A DNA stretch of 64,000 nt, taken from Flavobacterium sp. LMO8. Lineage in GTDB: Bacteria > Bacteroidota > Bacteroidia > Flavobacteriales > Flavobacteriaceae. Positions 8,081 to 17,025 of the stretch are shown in pieces. The DNA lies in the NCBI RefSeq assembly GCF_009495755.1, contig NZ_WIBJ01000030.1, positions 248,001 through 312,000 of the forward strand. Direction: 5' to 3'. Both the position numbers and the translations under genes were made by a program. The first letter of the stretch is position 1. Every line of letters begins with the position of its first letter. The notes beneath the pieces are model-generated. The model was given only the letters and a program-made list of their open reading frames with translations, made no database searches and was not told where the DNA came from.

Positions 8081-9943
8081 TTATTCCATTTTACTCGATA
8101 ATTCAAACCAACGCTCTTCTTTTTCTTCTAAAGACTGAATGATTTTTTGCAATTCATTTGCTTTCGCTTCAATTTTATCATCCGAAACTTTTCCGTCGGC
8201 GAATTCTTGTTCGATTTGTTTTTTATTGTATTCTAAATCTTTTATTTCTTTTTCAATTTTATTGAATTCCTTCTGTTCGTTAAAATTTAAACCGGTTGAA
8301 GCGGTTTGTTTTTCTTTCCAATTTGTTTTTTCAGTACTAACCGAATTCAAAACTTTTGGTTCTGCCGAATCTTCATAACTTCTAAAATCAGAATAATTTC
8401 CTGGGAAATCTTCAATCTCGCCTTCGCCTCTAAAAACAAACAAGTGATCTACAATTTTATCCATAAAATAACGGTCGTGACTCACCACTAACAAACAGCC
8501 TGGGAAATCTAATAAGAAACTTTCCAACACATTTAACGTTACAATATCCAAGTCATTCGTTGGTTCATCCAAAATCAAGAAATTCGGATTTTGAATTAAA
8601 ACCGTGCATAAATACAAACGTTTCAATTCGCCACCACTTAATTTTTCTACGAAATCGTATTGTTTTTTGGCATCAAATAAAAAGCGTTCCAATAATTGCG
8701 AAGCCGAAATAATTTTGCCTTTTGTCAACGGAATATATTCGCCATATTCTTTGATGATGTCGATTACTTTTTGTCCTGGTTTTGGATTGATACCACTTTG
8801 CGTGTAATACCCAATTTTAATCGTATCACCAATAATCACTTTACCCGAATCAGGTTGAATGGTTTGGGTTAAAATATTTAAGAAAGTCGATTTTCCTGTT
8901 CCGTTTTTACCAATAATTCCAATTCGTTCGCCACGTTGAAATGAATAACTGAAATCTTTTAAAATGGTTCTGTCAGGAAAGTCTTTGTTCAATTTTACCA
9001 TTTCGATAATCTTGCTTCCCATGCGCTCCATGTTGATTTCGAGCTCTACTACATTTTCTTTTCTTCGGCTTTCTGCTTTTTCTTTAATCACGTAAAAATC
9101 ATCTTGACGCGATTTTGATTTGGTAGTTCTAGCTTTTGGTTGACGGCGCATCCAAGCCAATTCTTTCACGAATAAGTTTTGCGCTTTGTCGATACTCGCA
9201 TTTTCAGAAGCCAAACGTTCTTCTTTTTTCTCTAAATAATACGAATAATTACCTTTGTATTGGTATATTTTTCCATTGTCTAATTCGATAATTTCGTTAC
9301 AAACACGTTCCAAAAAGAAACGGTCGTGCGTTACCATAAACAACGTGATATTTTCTTTTGCAAAATAATCTTCTAACCATTCAATCATCTCTAAATCAAG
9401 GTGATTGGTTGGTTCGTCTAAAATTAATAAATCAGGTTTGCTAATCAAAATAATGGCTAATGACAAACGCTTTTTTTGTCCACCTGACATGTTTTTGACT
9501 TTCATTTTCAAGTCTTCCAACTTCAGTTTGTACAAAATTTGCTTGAATTGCGTTTCAAAATCCCAAGCATTATGACGGTCCATATCATCAAAAGCTCTTT
9601 GATATGCTTCCTCATCATTCGGATTTTCTAAGGCTTTCTCGTAGCGTTCAATTACTTTCAGAATTTCATTATCCGAAGCAAAAATATTTTCCTCAATTGT
9701 TAATTCGTCTTGCAAATTATTGTTTTGCGACAAAAACGCCATTTTAATCTCTTTTCGAATCACAACCTGACCAGTATCGGGTTCATCCAAACCATTAATC
9801 ATGTTCATAATGGTGGTTTTTCCAGAACCGTTTTTAGCAATAAAAGCTATTTTTTGATCTTTGTTAATTCCAAAGGAAACGTCTTTAAAAAGAATACGTT
9901 CGCCGTATGATTTCGAAATATTTTCGACTGATAAGTAATTCAT
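8081..9943 (-). CDS. ABC-F family ATPase (Uup/EttA-like translation factor)
   Basis: A 620-residue soluble protein with two ABC domains and no membrane segments. Domain 1 has Walker A AKNGSGKTT (near 37), signature MSGGQKKRLSLA and Walker B LLILDEPTNHLD. Domain 2 has Walker A GKNGTGKST (near 350), signature LSGGELKRLYL and LILDEPTNDLD. A basic linker near 270-290 (RRQPKARTTKSKSRQ) is the P-site tRNA-interaction motif typical of ABC-F proteins, and a C-terminal coiled coil (about 555-618) matches Uup. These proteins act on ribosomes, for example rescuing stalled elongation. It may be co-transcribed with the methyltransferase downstream. Confidence 0.92.
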   Translation of the reverse strand: MNYLSVENISKSYGERILFKDVSFGINKDQKIAFIAKNGSGKTTIMNMINGLDEPDTGQVVIRKEIKMAFLSQNNNLQDELTIEENIFASDNEILKVIERYEKALENPNDEEAYQRAFDDMDRHNAWDFETQFKQILYKLKLEDLKMKVKNMSGGQKKRLSLAIILISKPDLLILDEPTNHLDLEMIEWLEDYFAKENITLFMVTHDRFFLERVCNEIIELDNGKIYQYKGNYSYYLEKKEERLASENASIDKAQNLFVKELAWMRRQPKARTTKSKSRQDDFYVIKEKAESRRKENVVELEINMERMGSKIIEMVKLNKDFPDRTILKDFSYSFQRGERIGIIGKNGTGKSTFLNILTQTIQPDSGKVIIGDTIKIGYYTQSGINPKPGQKVIDIIKEYGEYIPLTKGKIISASQLLERFLFDAKKQYDFVEKLSGGELKRLYLCTVLIQNPNFLILDEPTNDLDIVTLNVLESFLLDFPGCLLVVSHDRYFMDKIVDHLFVFRGEGEIEDFPGNYSDFRSYEDSAEPKVLNSVSTEKTNWKEKQTASTGLNFNEQKEFNKIEKEIKDLEYNKKQIEQEFADGKVSDDKIEAKANELQKIIQSLEEKEERWFELSSKME

Positions 9944-9960
9944 AATACAATTTAGAAGTG

Positions 9961-9968
9961 CAAAAATA
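9961..9968 (-). promoter_or_regulatory. Bacteroidota -7 promoter element of the ABC-F gene
   Basis: Minus strand TATTTTTG, with TTG about 20 bases upstream (9989-9991). The ATG is 18 bases downstream. Confidence 0.65.
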
Positions 9969-10007
9969 GTTTATTGCAACTGATGATACAATCTTTTGGA
10001 ATTAAAT

Positions 10008-10035
10008 AAAAAAAGCCATCAGTTCAGACGGCTTT
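10008..10035 (-). terminator. Rho-independent terminator after the CocE-type hydrolase gene
   Basis: Stem AAAGCCGTC / GATGGCTTT around a six-base loop, followed on the minus strand by a run of seven T. It starts eight bases after the stop at 10043. Confidence 0.8.
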
Positions 10036-10042
10036 GAATTTG

Positions 10043-11893
10043 TTATTTTAAAATTTCTACTTCTAAATGACTTTCTTCAAAAATTTTAATAAAAGCCTTA
10101 GTGTAATCTTGTTTTTCTACTAAGTAAGGATTTTCTAAAAATTTCTGAGGATTTACAGCAATTAACGGATACCAAGTGCTTTGTACTTGTATTTGAATTT
10201 TATGTCCTTTTTTGAAAGTATGTAAAACATCTTGTAATCTAAAACTAACTTCTGTAGTTGCGTTTGGAGTTAAAGCTTCTGGTTTTTCAAAACTATTTCT
10301 GAAACGAGCGGGCATAACTTCGCTACGCACCATTTGATGATAGTTCGCATAAAGCACATTTGGTTTGTCCTTATTTTGAGGTTCGTCAGCTGGATAAATA
10401 TCGATTATTTTCACAATAAAATCAGCATCAGTTGCAGTTGAAGCAATTTTCAACTTAGCCATAATTTCTCCTGCTAAAGTAATATCTTCTGTTAAATAAT
10501 CAGTCGTAAACGTAACCACATCAGGTCTACTCAAGGCAAATCTTTGGTCTTCGCTCATGTAATTTCTTGGCGTAAAACCGTTATATTCTGCATAGTTGAT
10601 GCTGCTTGGAACAGGATTGTTTGGATCGCTGTAATATTCACTAAAATTAAAACTTCCGCTTTTTTGGGTTTCCAATTTCCCGTTTGAACTTAGATAAAAA
10701 TTAAGTTTTGTACTTTCTTTTGGAGGCCAATTCTGAAATGTTTTCCATTCTTTATTACCAGTGTCAAACATATAAGCTTCAGGAAGTTCTACAGCATCTT
10801 TTGATTTTTCTTTCAGATAATGATTGAAGAATTTATATTCTATATTTTTTTGATAAAAAGTAGCGATACTATCTCCAAAATAAATGTCGTTGTGATAATT
10901 TTTTCCGGCTTCTCTCGACCAACCTCCGTGAGAAAAAGGTCCCATTACAATCGTATTCTTTGCTTTTGGATTGTTTTTCTCAATTGTCTTGTAAATATTC
11001 AAAGGTCCGGCTAAGTCTTCAGCGTCATACCAACCACCAACAGTCATTACTGCGTGATCAATTCCTTTTAAATGAGGTAATAAATTTCTTGATTTCCAAA
11101 ACTCATCGTAATTAGGATGATTTACAATTTTTTGCATGAAAAAATTGTCTTTGTAGTAGGTGTCAACAGCTTCTTTTAAAGTTCCAATTTCTCTGTAAAA
11201 AATTGAACCATCTCTTGAAATTGTTTTTATCGATTGGTCAGAATACCAAGCTTTATTTTCTGGTTTAGTTTTTTGAACACCAAATACAGGAAAAGTTTTG
11301 AAATATCCCATTATGAAAGCACCATTATGATGAAAGTCATCGAAAAAGAAATCCGAAATTGGAGCTTGTGGTGATGAAGCAACTAAAGCAGGATGATTGG
11401 CTAAAGTTCCAACAGCAGTATAGAATCCTGGATAAGAAGTTCCGTATTGTCCTACTTTTCCATTATTGTTTTTAATATTTTTGATTAACCAATCAATTGT
11501 ATCGAAGGTGTCAGTGCTTTCGTCAACGTTTTTCTTCTTTTTGTGTTCAACTTGGGGCGTCATGTTAGTAAAAGTACCTTCACTCATGTATCTTCCTCTC
11601 ACATCTTGATATACAAAAATGTACTTGTCTTTTTGCAAAAACGTATTTGGTCCCAATGTTTTTTTGTACTTATCTTCACCATAAGGAGCAATACTATAAC
11701 AAGTTCTTTGCATTAAAATAGGATATTTTTTACTTGAAGAAATATCTTTAGGTGAATAGATGGCAGTAAAAAGTTTTGTACCATCCCTCATAGGAATATA
11801 AACTTCTCTTTTGTCATAATTTGCTAAAATATCCTCTTGTGAAAATATTGAAAAAGATGTTAAGAATAAAATTAGAGCAACTATTTTTCTCAT
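10043..11893 (-). CDS. Secreted CocE/NonD-family acyl hydrolase (X-Pro dipeptidyl-peptidase S15 type)
   Basis: A 616-residue exported protein with a signal peptide ending near FSQ-E (residues 1-19). The alpha/beta-hydrolase domain starts at VYIPMRDGTKLFTAIYSP. The nucleophile elbow is GQYGTSYPG with the likely catalytic Ser153. The histidine is probably in MGPFSHGGW. The C-terminal jelly-roll domain (about 400-610) has ITLAGEIMAKLKIAST and HKIQIQVQSTWYPL, as in the cocaine esterase and glutaryl-7-ACA acylase group. The family cleaves esters or acyl-amide bonds; the natural substrate is unknown. It is a single gene with its own terminator. Confidence 0.9.
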   Translation of the reverse strand: MRKIVALILFLTSFSIFSQEDILANYDKREVYIPMRDGTKLFTAIYSPKDISSSKKYPILMQRTCYSIAPYGEDKYKKTLGPNTFLQKDKYIFVYQDVRGRYMSEGTFTNMTPQVEHKKKKNVDESTDTFDTIDWLIKNIKNNNGKVGQYGTSYPGFYTAVGTLANHPALVASSPQAPISDFFFDDFHHNGAFIMGYFKTFPVFGVQKTKPENKAWYSDQSIKTISRDGSIFYREIGTLKEAVDTYYKDNFFMQKIVNHPNYDEFWKSRNLLPHLKGIDHAVMTVGGWYDAEDLAGPLNIYKTIEKNNPKAKNTIVMGPFSHGGWSREAGKNYHNDIYFGDSIATFYQKNIEYKFFNHYLKEKSKDAVELPEAYMFDTGNKEWKTFQNWPPKESTKLNFYLSSNGKLETQKSGSFNFSEYYSDPNNPVPSSINYAEYNGFTPRNYMSEDQRFALSRPDVVTFTTDYLTEDITLAGEIMAKLKIASTATDADFIVKIIDIYPADEPQNKDKPNVLYANYHQMVRSEVMPARFRNSFEKPEALTPNATTEVSFRLQDVLHTFKKGHKIQIQVQSTWYPLIAVNPQKFLENPYLVEKQDYTKAFIKIFEESHLEVEILK

Positions 11894-11911
11894 AAATCAA
11901 ATTTTAATTTT

Positions 11912-11919
11912 CGAAGATA
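11912..11919 (-). promoter_or_regulatory. Possible -7 promoter element of the CocE-type gene
   Basis: Minus strand TATCTTCG, one base off TANNTTTG, 19 bases before the ATG. Confidence 0.4.
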
Positions 11920-11984
11920 TTAAGTTTTTATTCAAAATGAAGATTCACTAATGTTAAAATTAAACTTTTAATTATATTCGCATC

Positions 11985-13109
11985 ATGCAACTATCCGTAA
12001 TCATACTTAATTATAATGTGCGCTTTTTTTTAGAGCAATGTGTTTTCAGTGTTCAAAAAGCATTGGAAGACATTGATGGAGAAATTATAGTTATTGATAA
12101 TGCTTCGTCCGATGATAGCTGCAAGATGATGAAAACCAAATTTCCGTCCATCAAACTCATTGAAAACGCAGCTAATTTAGGTTTTCCAAAAGGAAATAAC
12201 ATCGGAGTGGCTCAAGCCAAAGGAGAATATATTTGCATTTTAAATCCAGATACGGTTGTTGCAGAAGATACTTTTTCTAAAATTTTAAACTTCCAACTCG
12301 TAACACGTAACTCGCAGCTCGGAATAATCGGTTGTAAATTAATTGACGGCACTGGCAATTTTCTTCCCGAAAGTAAACGTGGCGTTCCAACTCCTTGGGT
12401 GGCTTTTACTAAGATTTTCGGATTGTATAAAATTTCAAATTATTTCGGGAAATATTACGCGCAACATTTATCTGAAAATGAATCTGGGAAAGTTGATATT
12501 TTAGTTGGAGCTTTTATGGTAATGAAGCGCGAATTATATTTGGAAGTCGGTGGTTTTGATGAAAATTGCTTTATGTATTCCGATGATATCGATTTGAGTT
12601 ATTTGGTTTTGAAAACTGGAAAATCGAATTATTACTTTCATGAAACTTCTGTAATTCATTATAAAGGAGAAAGTACGGTTCGCGATGGAACTTATATGAA
12701 ACGTTTTCGTGAAGCGATGCAGTTTTTCTATAAAAAACACTTCAAGAAATCATGGCTTTTTGATGTGATGATGCAAGTGGGAAGTTTCGTTTTTAGTCTT
12801 TTGAAGAAAAATCAGCAGAAGAATGAAGTCAGAATTATTGATGAATATGTCGTTTTTTCAAGAGAAAATTTAGAGTTAAATCTATCAAAAAAAGCAACTT
12901 ATTTGTCTGATTTTAATCAATTTGTAGGTCAGTCTCAAAAAAATCTTGAAATAATATTTGATACTACTACTTTTAGTTTTACTGAAATTATTACTTTTAT
13001 GCAGTTAAATAAGAGTAAAAATCTAAGTTTTAAGAATTATATTTCGAGTTCGAATTACCTAATTGGAAGCAATAATTCTAACGATAGAGGACAAATAATT
13101 TTATTGTAA
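11985..13109 (+). CDS. Glycosyltransferase family 2
   Basis: A 374-residue GT-A glycosyltransferase. The nucleotide-sugar-binding start is LSVIILNYNVRFFLEQC with IIVIDNASSDDS, followed by GFPKGNNIGVAQAKGEYICI and NPDTVV. The acceptor-side block GGFDENCFMYSDDIDLSY is typical of rhamnosyl/galactosyl transferases of this group. The family makes surface polysaccharide or glycolipid. It lacks membrane segments at the N-terminus. A repeat-like insertion (LVTRNSQLG, 12294-12322) lies near residue 105. The C-terminal 80 residues are poorly conserved in character and of unknown role. No other polysaccharide gene is adjacent. Confidence 0.88.
   Translation: MQLSVIILNYNVRFFLEQCVFSVQKALEDIDGEIIVIDNASSDDSCKMMKTKFPSIKLIENAANLGFPKGNNIGVAQAKGEYICILNPDTVVAEDTFSKILNFQLVTRNSQLGIIGCKLIDGTGNFLPESKRGVPTPWVAFTKIFGLYKISNYFGKYYAQHLSENESGKVDILVGAFMVMKRELYLEVGGFDENCFMYSDDIDLSYLVLKTGKSNYYFHETSVIHYKGESTVRDGTYMKRFREAMQFFYKKHFKKSWLFDVMMQVGSFVFSLLKKNQQKNEVRIIDEYVVFSRENLELNLSKKATYLSDFNQFVGQSQKNLEIIFDTTTFSFTEIITFMQLNKSKNLSFKNYISSSNYLIGSNNSNDRGQIILL
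12294..12322. repeat. AACTCGTAAC-type repeat inside the glycosyltransferase gene
   Basis: AACTCGTAACACGTAACTCG and a further CAGCTCGG form a short tandem of about 9-10 bases, encoding LVTRNSQLG. It looks like the interspersed low-complexity repeats elsewhere in the window, but no second copy of this exact sequence is present here. Confidence 0.45.
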
Positions 13110-13148
13110 AAAATTATTGATTTCTTTATAAAACGAATGAAAAATTAG

Positions 13149-13156
13149 TATTTTTG
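13149..13156 (+). promoter_or_regulatory. Bacteroidota -7 promoter element of the E2 gene
   Basis: TATTTTTG, an exact match to the consensus, 37 bases before ATG 13194. Confidence 0.6.
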
Positions 13157-13193
13157 CAAACCAAATACAAAAACACAACTTTAGTTTAAAGAT

Positions 13194-14492
13194 ATGGCAA
13201 AGTTTGAATTGAAATTACCTAAAATGGGTGAGAGTGTTGCAGAAGCAACAGTTACTAACTGGTTAAAAAAAGTTGGTGATAAAATTGAAATGGACGAAGC
13301 AGTACTTGAAATCGCTACTGATAAAGTAGACAGTGAAGTGCCTTCAGAAGTTGCAGGAACACTTGTTGAAATTTTATTTAATACCGATGATGTAGTTCAA
13401 GTGGGACAAACAATCGCTATTATCGAAACTGAAGGTGGTGCCGTTGCTTCAACTCCAGAAGTTAAAGTAGAAGCCCCAGTTGCTGTTGCAGAAGTTGCGA
13501 AAGCAGTTGAAGTAGCAAAAGAAACTGTTGCGCCAGCTGATTTTTCAGCATCAGATAAATTCTTTTCACCTTTAGTTAAAAACATTGCCAAAGAAGAAGG
13601 AATTTCATTAGCAGAATTAGAGTCTATTGCTGGTTCTGGTAAAGATGGTCGTGTAAATAAAGAAGATTTATTAAATTATATCAAAAATAGAGGAAGTCAG
13701 CCTGCAGTTGTGGCAACACCAGCGGCGGCTCCAAAAGCAACTCCAGCTCCAGTAGCGCAATCCGTTCCGGTTTCTGTAAATGGAGGTGATGAGATTGTAG
13801 AAATGGACAGAATGCGTAAGTTGATTTCGGGTTACATGGTAGCTTCGGTACAAACTTCGGCTCACGTTCAGTCATTCATTGAAGTTGATGTAACAAACAT
13901 CGTAAAATGGAGAGATAAAGTTAAAAATGCTTTCGAAAAGAGAGAAGGTGAGAAGTTAACTTTCACGCCAATCTTCATGGAAGCAGTGGCAAAAGCATTG
14001 AAAGATTTCCCAGGAATGAATATTTCAGTTGATGGTGAATTTATCATCAAACGTAAAAATATCAACTTAGGAATGGCAGCTGCTTTACCAAACGGAAACT
14101 TAATCGTTCCTGTAATTAAAAATGCTGACCAATTAAACTTAGTTGGAATGGCAAAAGCGGTTAACGATTTAGGAAACCGTGCAAAAGCAGGAAAATTAAA
14201 ACCAGACGATACTCAAGGCGGAACTTATACAGTTACGAATGTGGGAACTTTTGGTTCTGTTTTTGGAACACCAATTATCAACCAACCACAAGTAGGTATT
14301 TTAGCTTTAGGTGCAATTAGAAAAGTACCTGCAGTTATTGAAACTCCAGAAGGTGATTTTATTGGAATCCGTCAAAAAATGTTCTTGTCGCACTCTTATG
14401 ACCACAGAGTTGTTGATGGAGCGTTAGGAGGAAGTTTCGTAAAACGTGTAGCGGATTACTTAGAAGCTTGGGATATCAATAGAGATATTTAA
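13194..14492 (+). CDS. Dihydrolipoamide acyltransferase (E2) of a 2-oxoacid dehydrogenase complex
   Basis: A 432-residue E2 core protein. The lipoyl domain (1-78) has the lipoylated Lys44 in EIATDKVDSEVPS. An Ala/Pro/Val-rich flexible linker follows. The E3/E1-binding domain is near 122-162 (SPLVKNIAKEEGISLAEL). The catalytic acyltransferase domain (about 200-430) ends with the active-site HRVVDG (His404). It moves the acyl group from lipoamide to CoA. The sequence resembles branched-chain or succinyl types (EIVEMDRMRKLISGYMV); the exact complex cannot be assigned because E1 and E3 are not adjacent. It has its own promoter and terminator. Confidence 0.92.
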   Translation: MAKFELKLPKMGESVAEATVTNWLKKVGDKIEMDEAVLEIATDKVDSEVPSEVAGTLVEILFNTDDVVQVGQTIAIIETEGGAVASTPEVKVEAPVAVAEVAKAVEVAKETVAPADFSASDKFFSPLVKNIAKEEGISLAELESIAGSGKDGRVNKEDLLNYIKNRGSQPAVVATPAAAPKATPAPVAQSVPVSVNGGDEIVEMDRMRKLISGYMVASVQTSAHVQSFIEVDVTNIVKWRDKVKNAFEKREGEKLTFTPIFMEAVAKALKDFPGMNISVDGEFIIKRKNINLGMAAALPNGNLIVPVIKNADQLNLVGMAKAVNDLGNRAKAGKLKPDDTQGGTYTVTNVGTFGSVFGTPIINQPQVGILALGAIRKVPAVIETPEGDFIGIRQKMFLSHSYDHRVVDGALGGSFVKRVADYLEAWDINRDI

Positions 14493-14513
14493 TTTGAACT
14501 AAATTATAAATTA

Positions 14514-14542
14514 ACCCGATACTGAAAAGTGTCGGGTTTTTT
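14514..14542 (+). terminator. Rho-independent terminator after the E2 gene
   Basis: Stem ACCCGATACT / AGTGTCGGGT with GAAA loop, then TTTTTT. It lies 22 bases after the stop. Confidence 0.85.
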
Positions 14543-14570
14543 GTTATTTTTGGTTTATTAAAAGTATGTC

Positions 14571-15515
14571 ATGAAGTTATTTTATTCTCTTATATGTATT
14601 TCGTTTTTTACTATTTCTTGTAAAGAGGTAATAAAAAATGAAAAGAAATTTGTTGCTGAGCAAAGCTTTGAAGAAATTCAATTTGTGGAACCAAAGGTTA
14701 GTAATAGCTTGGTTGTAAATAGTAAAGAAGATTTATTAGGTTATTGGGTTGGTGATTTTAAGGCGGATATCAGTGAAGAAAAAACAGATTCCATTTATCA
14801 AGAAAAAAATTACAACTTATTAAATAGAAAAATTACATTTTCTATCGATGAGATTAAAGGCGATTCTATTTTTGGTCATTCAATAACTGCAGGAAATATT
14901 AGTCAATTTAAAGGTCTTGTTTTTCAAAATGAAAGTGAATTCGTTATCAAAGTAGATGAGTTTAAGAAGTCAAAATATGACGGGCTTTTTGAAATGAATA
15001 TTAGTAAGAATGATAGTTTGTTAATAGGTAATTGGGTAGCATATAATCCGAAAGAATTAAAAGTTGCAACAAGAAAATATCAACTTCAAAAAAAGATATT
15101 TATATACAACCAAAATAATAAAGTTGATGAAATATTTATTAATGATGATAAATTTAATACATTAAAATATAAAGATACAATAGATGGTGAAGTGTTTGAA
15201 AATGAGTTCGAAGAATATTTTACTAATACCGAAAAGTTATACGAGAAAAATGCTTCTATCGATGAATTGACTTCTGATTTTGTTTCCAATTTGTCAAAAG
15301 CCGATATTTTTATTCTTCGAAATTCTATTTTTGCACGTCATGGATTTGCTTTTCGCGATAAACAATTGCGCATGTATTTTGAATTGTTTGATTGGTATAT
15401 GCCTGTTTTTGGAGATGTTAAAGAGGATTTAACAGAAATCGAAATTAAAAATATCGATTTGCTACTTCGTTATGAACAAAACGCAGAAGAATACTACGAT
15501 ACATTTGGAAGATAA
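14571..15515 (+). CDS. YARHG-domain lipoprotein
   Basis: A 314-residue lipoprotein with a TISC lipobox (Cys17). The C-terminal 75 residues carry a YARHG domain: ILRNSIFARHGFAF followed by YFELFDWYMPVF. This domain is often found at the end of bacterial surface lipoproteins and is thought to be extracellular. The middle part (about 50-170) has GYWVGDFK and GNWVAYNPKE repeats, suggesting a small beta-sandwich. Its TAA overlaps the ATG of the next gene (TAATG), so translation is probably coupled. Role unknown. Confidence 0.8.
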   Translation: MKLFYSLICISFFTISCKEVIKNEKKFVAEQSFEEIQFVEPKVSNSLVVNSKEDLLGYWVGDFKADISEEKTDSIYQEKNYNLLNRKITFSIDEIKGDSIFGHSITAGNISQFKGLVFQNESEFVIKVDEFKKSKYDGLFEMNISKNDSLLIGNWVAYNPKELKVATRKYQLQKKIFIYNQNNKVDEIFINDDKFNTLKYKDTIDGEVFENEFEEYFTNTEKLYEKNASIDELTSDFVSNLSKADIFILRNSIFARHGFAFRDKQLRMYFELFDWYMPVFGDVKEDLTEIEIKNIDLLLRYEQNAEEYYDTFGR

Positions 15516-16147
15516 TGTGGATTAAATATTCAAAATATCTTTTGTGGATTGGATATGTTTATTTTTCATATCTACTTTTGTTAATAACACTTCAGTATAT
15601 TCCATATCATACTGATGTTGCTTTTTTACGAATTAAACAAGATGTAATAGTTTTCAATCATTATAGAATTGCTTTTTTTACTCATGTGTATACAAGTATA
15701 TTCTTGATGATTTTTGGTGCTTTACAGTTTTCGAATTACATTCAAAAAAAACACATAAAACTACATCGAATTTCAGGAAGATTTTATGTCGGAATCCTAT
15801 TATTGCTTTCAGGTCCAAGTGGTTTAGTAATGTCATATTATGCAAATGGTGGTTTATTTGCGCAAGTTTCTTTTTTATTGTTGTCTACTTTTTGGATATT
15901 ATTCACCTTTCTATCTTTCTATTTCATACTGAAAAAACAAGTAATCAAACATCAAAAATTTGCCATCAGAAGTTTTGCATTGACATTGTCTGCAATTTCA
16001 CTTCGATTATTCAAATATTTATTGGTTTTCTTTTTTGAACCTTTACCAATGGACGCTTACCGAATTGCCGCTTGGTCTGGCTGGATGTTTAATTTACTGG
16101 TAGCCGAATTAATTATCTACTATAAGTTTTCAAGAATTAGTAAATAA
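15515..16147 (+). CDS. DUF2306-like membrane protein
   Basis: A 210-residue integral membrane protein with about five to six hydrophobic helices. It contains the HRISGRFYVG motif near residue 85 and GPSGLVMSYYANGG, both typical of DUF2306 proteins. Conserved His residues at the membrane edge (HVYTS, KHIKLHR, KHQKFAIRS) hint at heme or metal binding, but this is inference. It overlaps the stop of the YARHG lipoprotein gene by one base, so the two form an operon. Confidence 0.8.
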   Translation: MWIKYSKYLLWIGYVYFSYLLLLITLQYIPYHTDVAFLRIKQDVIVFNHYRIAFFTHVYTSIFLMIFGALQFSNYIQKKHIKLHRISGRFYVGILLLLSGPSGLVMSYYANGGLFAQVSFLLLSTFWILFTFLSFYFILKKQVIKHQKFAIRSFALTLSAISLRLFKYLLVFFFEPLPMDAYRIAAWSGWMFNLLVAELIIYYKFSRISK

Positions 16148-16160
16148 AAAAATCTTCAAT

Positions 16161-16168
16161 TATCTTTG
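16161..16168 (+). promoter_or_regulatory. Bacteroidota -7 promoter element of the exonuclease gene
   Basis: TATCTTTG, an exact consensus match, 17 bases before ATG 16186. Confidence 0.65.
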
Positions 16169-16185
16169 TCCTATATAAAATCGCT

Positions 16186-16956
16186 ATGGAATTAAAATTA
16201 ACACGCCCTATCTGCTTTTTCGACCTTGAAACTACTGGAATTGATGTAGCAAGAGATCGAATCGTAGAAATCTCAATATTTAAAGTATATCCAAACGGAA
16301 ATAAAGAAAGCAAAACATGGTTGGTAAATCCTACCATTCCAATTCCGCCACAAACTACAGCTGTACACGGAATTACGGATAAAAAAGTAGCCAATGAACC
16401 CACATTCAAAGAATTAGCTGCGCAAGTTTATAACATGATTAAAGATTCTGATTTGGCTGGGTTTAATTCAGACAGATTTGATATTCCGCTTTTAGCAGAG
16501 GAATTATTACGTGCTGAAGTTGATTTTGATATGAAAAACAGAGTTTCTGTTGATGTGCAAACGATTTTCCATAAGATGGAAGAACGTACTTTAAGTGCAG
16601 CATACAAATTCTATTGCGGACAAAGTTTAGAAAATGCCCACAGTGCTGAAGCGGATACGATGGCAACCTACGAAATCTTAAAATCACAACTAGATCGTTA
16701 TGAGAATTTAGAAAATGATATGAAATCGTTATCTGAGTTTACAACGCGTAAAAAATCAGTCGACTTCGCTGGATTTATTGCTTTGAATAATGATGGAAAA
16801 GAAATTTTTACCTTTGGAAAACACAAAGGCGCATTAGTTGATGATGTTTTTGATAAAGAACCAGGTTATTTCGGTTGGATTCAAAACGCTGATTTTCCAT
16901 TGTATACTAAAAAAGTGCTGACAGGAATAAAATTAAGAAAGTTAAATACTAAATAG
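16186..16956 (+). CDS. DnaQ-like 3'-5' exonuclease
   Basis: A 256-residue DEDD-family exonuclease. Exo I is CFFDLETTGID (D and E metal ligands), Exo II is AGFNSDRFDIPLL, and Exo III is HSAEADTMATYEIL with the conserved HxAxxD of the DEDDh type. A C-terminal segment (about 195-250) with FTFGKHKGALVDDVF and PGYFGWI resembles the small domain found after DnaQ exonucleases in Bacteroidota. It may proofread as a polymerase III epsilon subunit or act in DNA repair or RNA turnover. No replicative partner is adjacent. Confidence 0.88.
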   Translation: MELKLTRPICFFDLETTGIDVARDRIVEISIFKVYPNGNKESKTWLVNPTIPIPPQTTAVHGITDKKVANEPTFKELAAQVYNMIKDSDLAGFNSDRFDIPLLAEELLRAEVDFDMKNRVSVDVQTIFHKMEERTLSAAYKFYCGQSLENAHSAEADTMATYEILKSQLDRYENLENDMKSLSEFTTRKKSVDFAGFIALNNDGKEIFTFGKHKGALVDDVFDKEPGYFGWIQNADFPLYTKKVLTGIKLRKLNTK

Positions 16957-17022
16957 ACTGATTAGTGAAAAGTAATTAGTGAATAGTTGCTAATTACTTT
17001 TCACTATTTACTAATCACTAGA
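16957..17022. repeat. GTGATTAGTGAAAA-type repeat with inverted arms
   Basis: CTGATTAGTGAAAAGTAATT is followed by an inverted counterpart (AATTACTTTTCACTATTTAC). It is the same family as 4503-4592 and 54412-54447. It fills the gap between the exonuclease and FAH genes and can fold as a hairpin of about 25 base pairs. Confidence 0.75.
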
Positions 17023-17025
17023 ATT

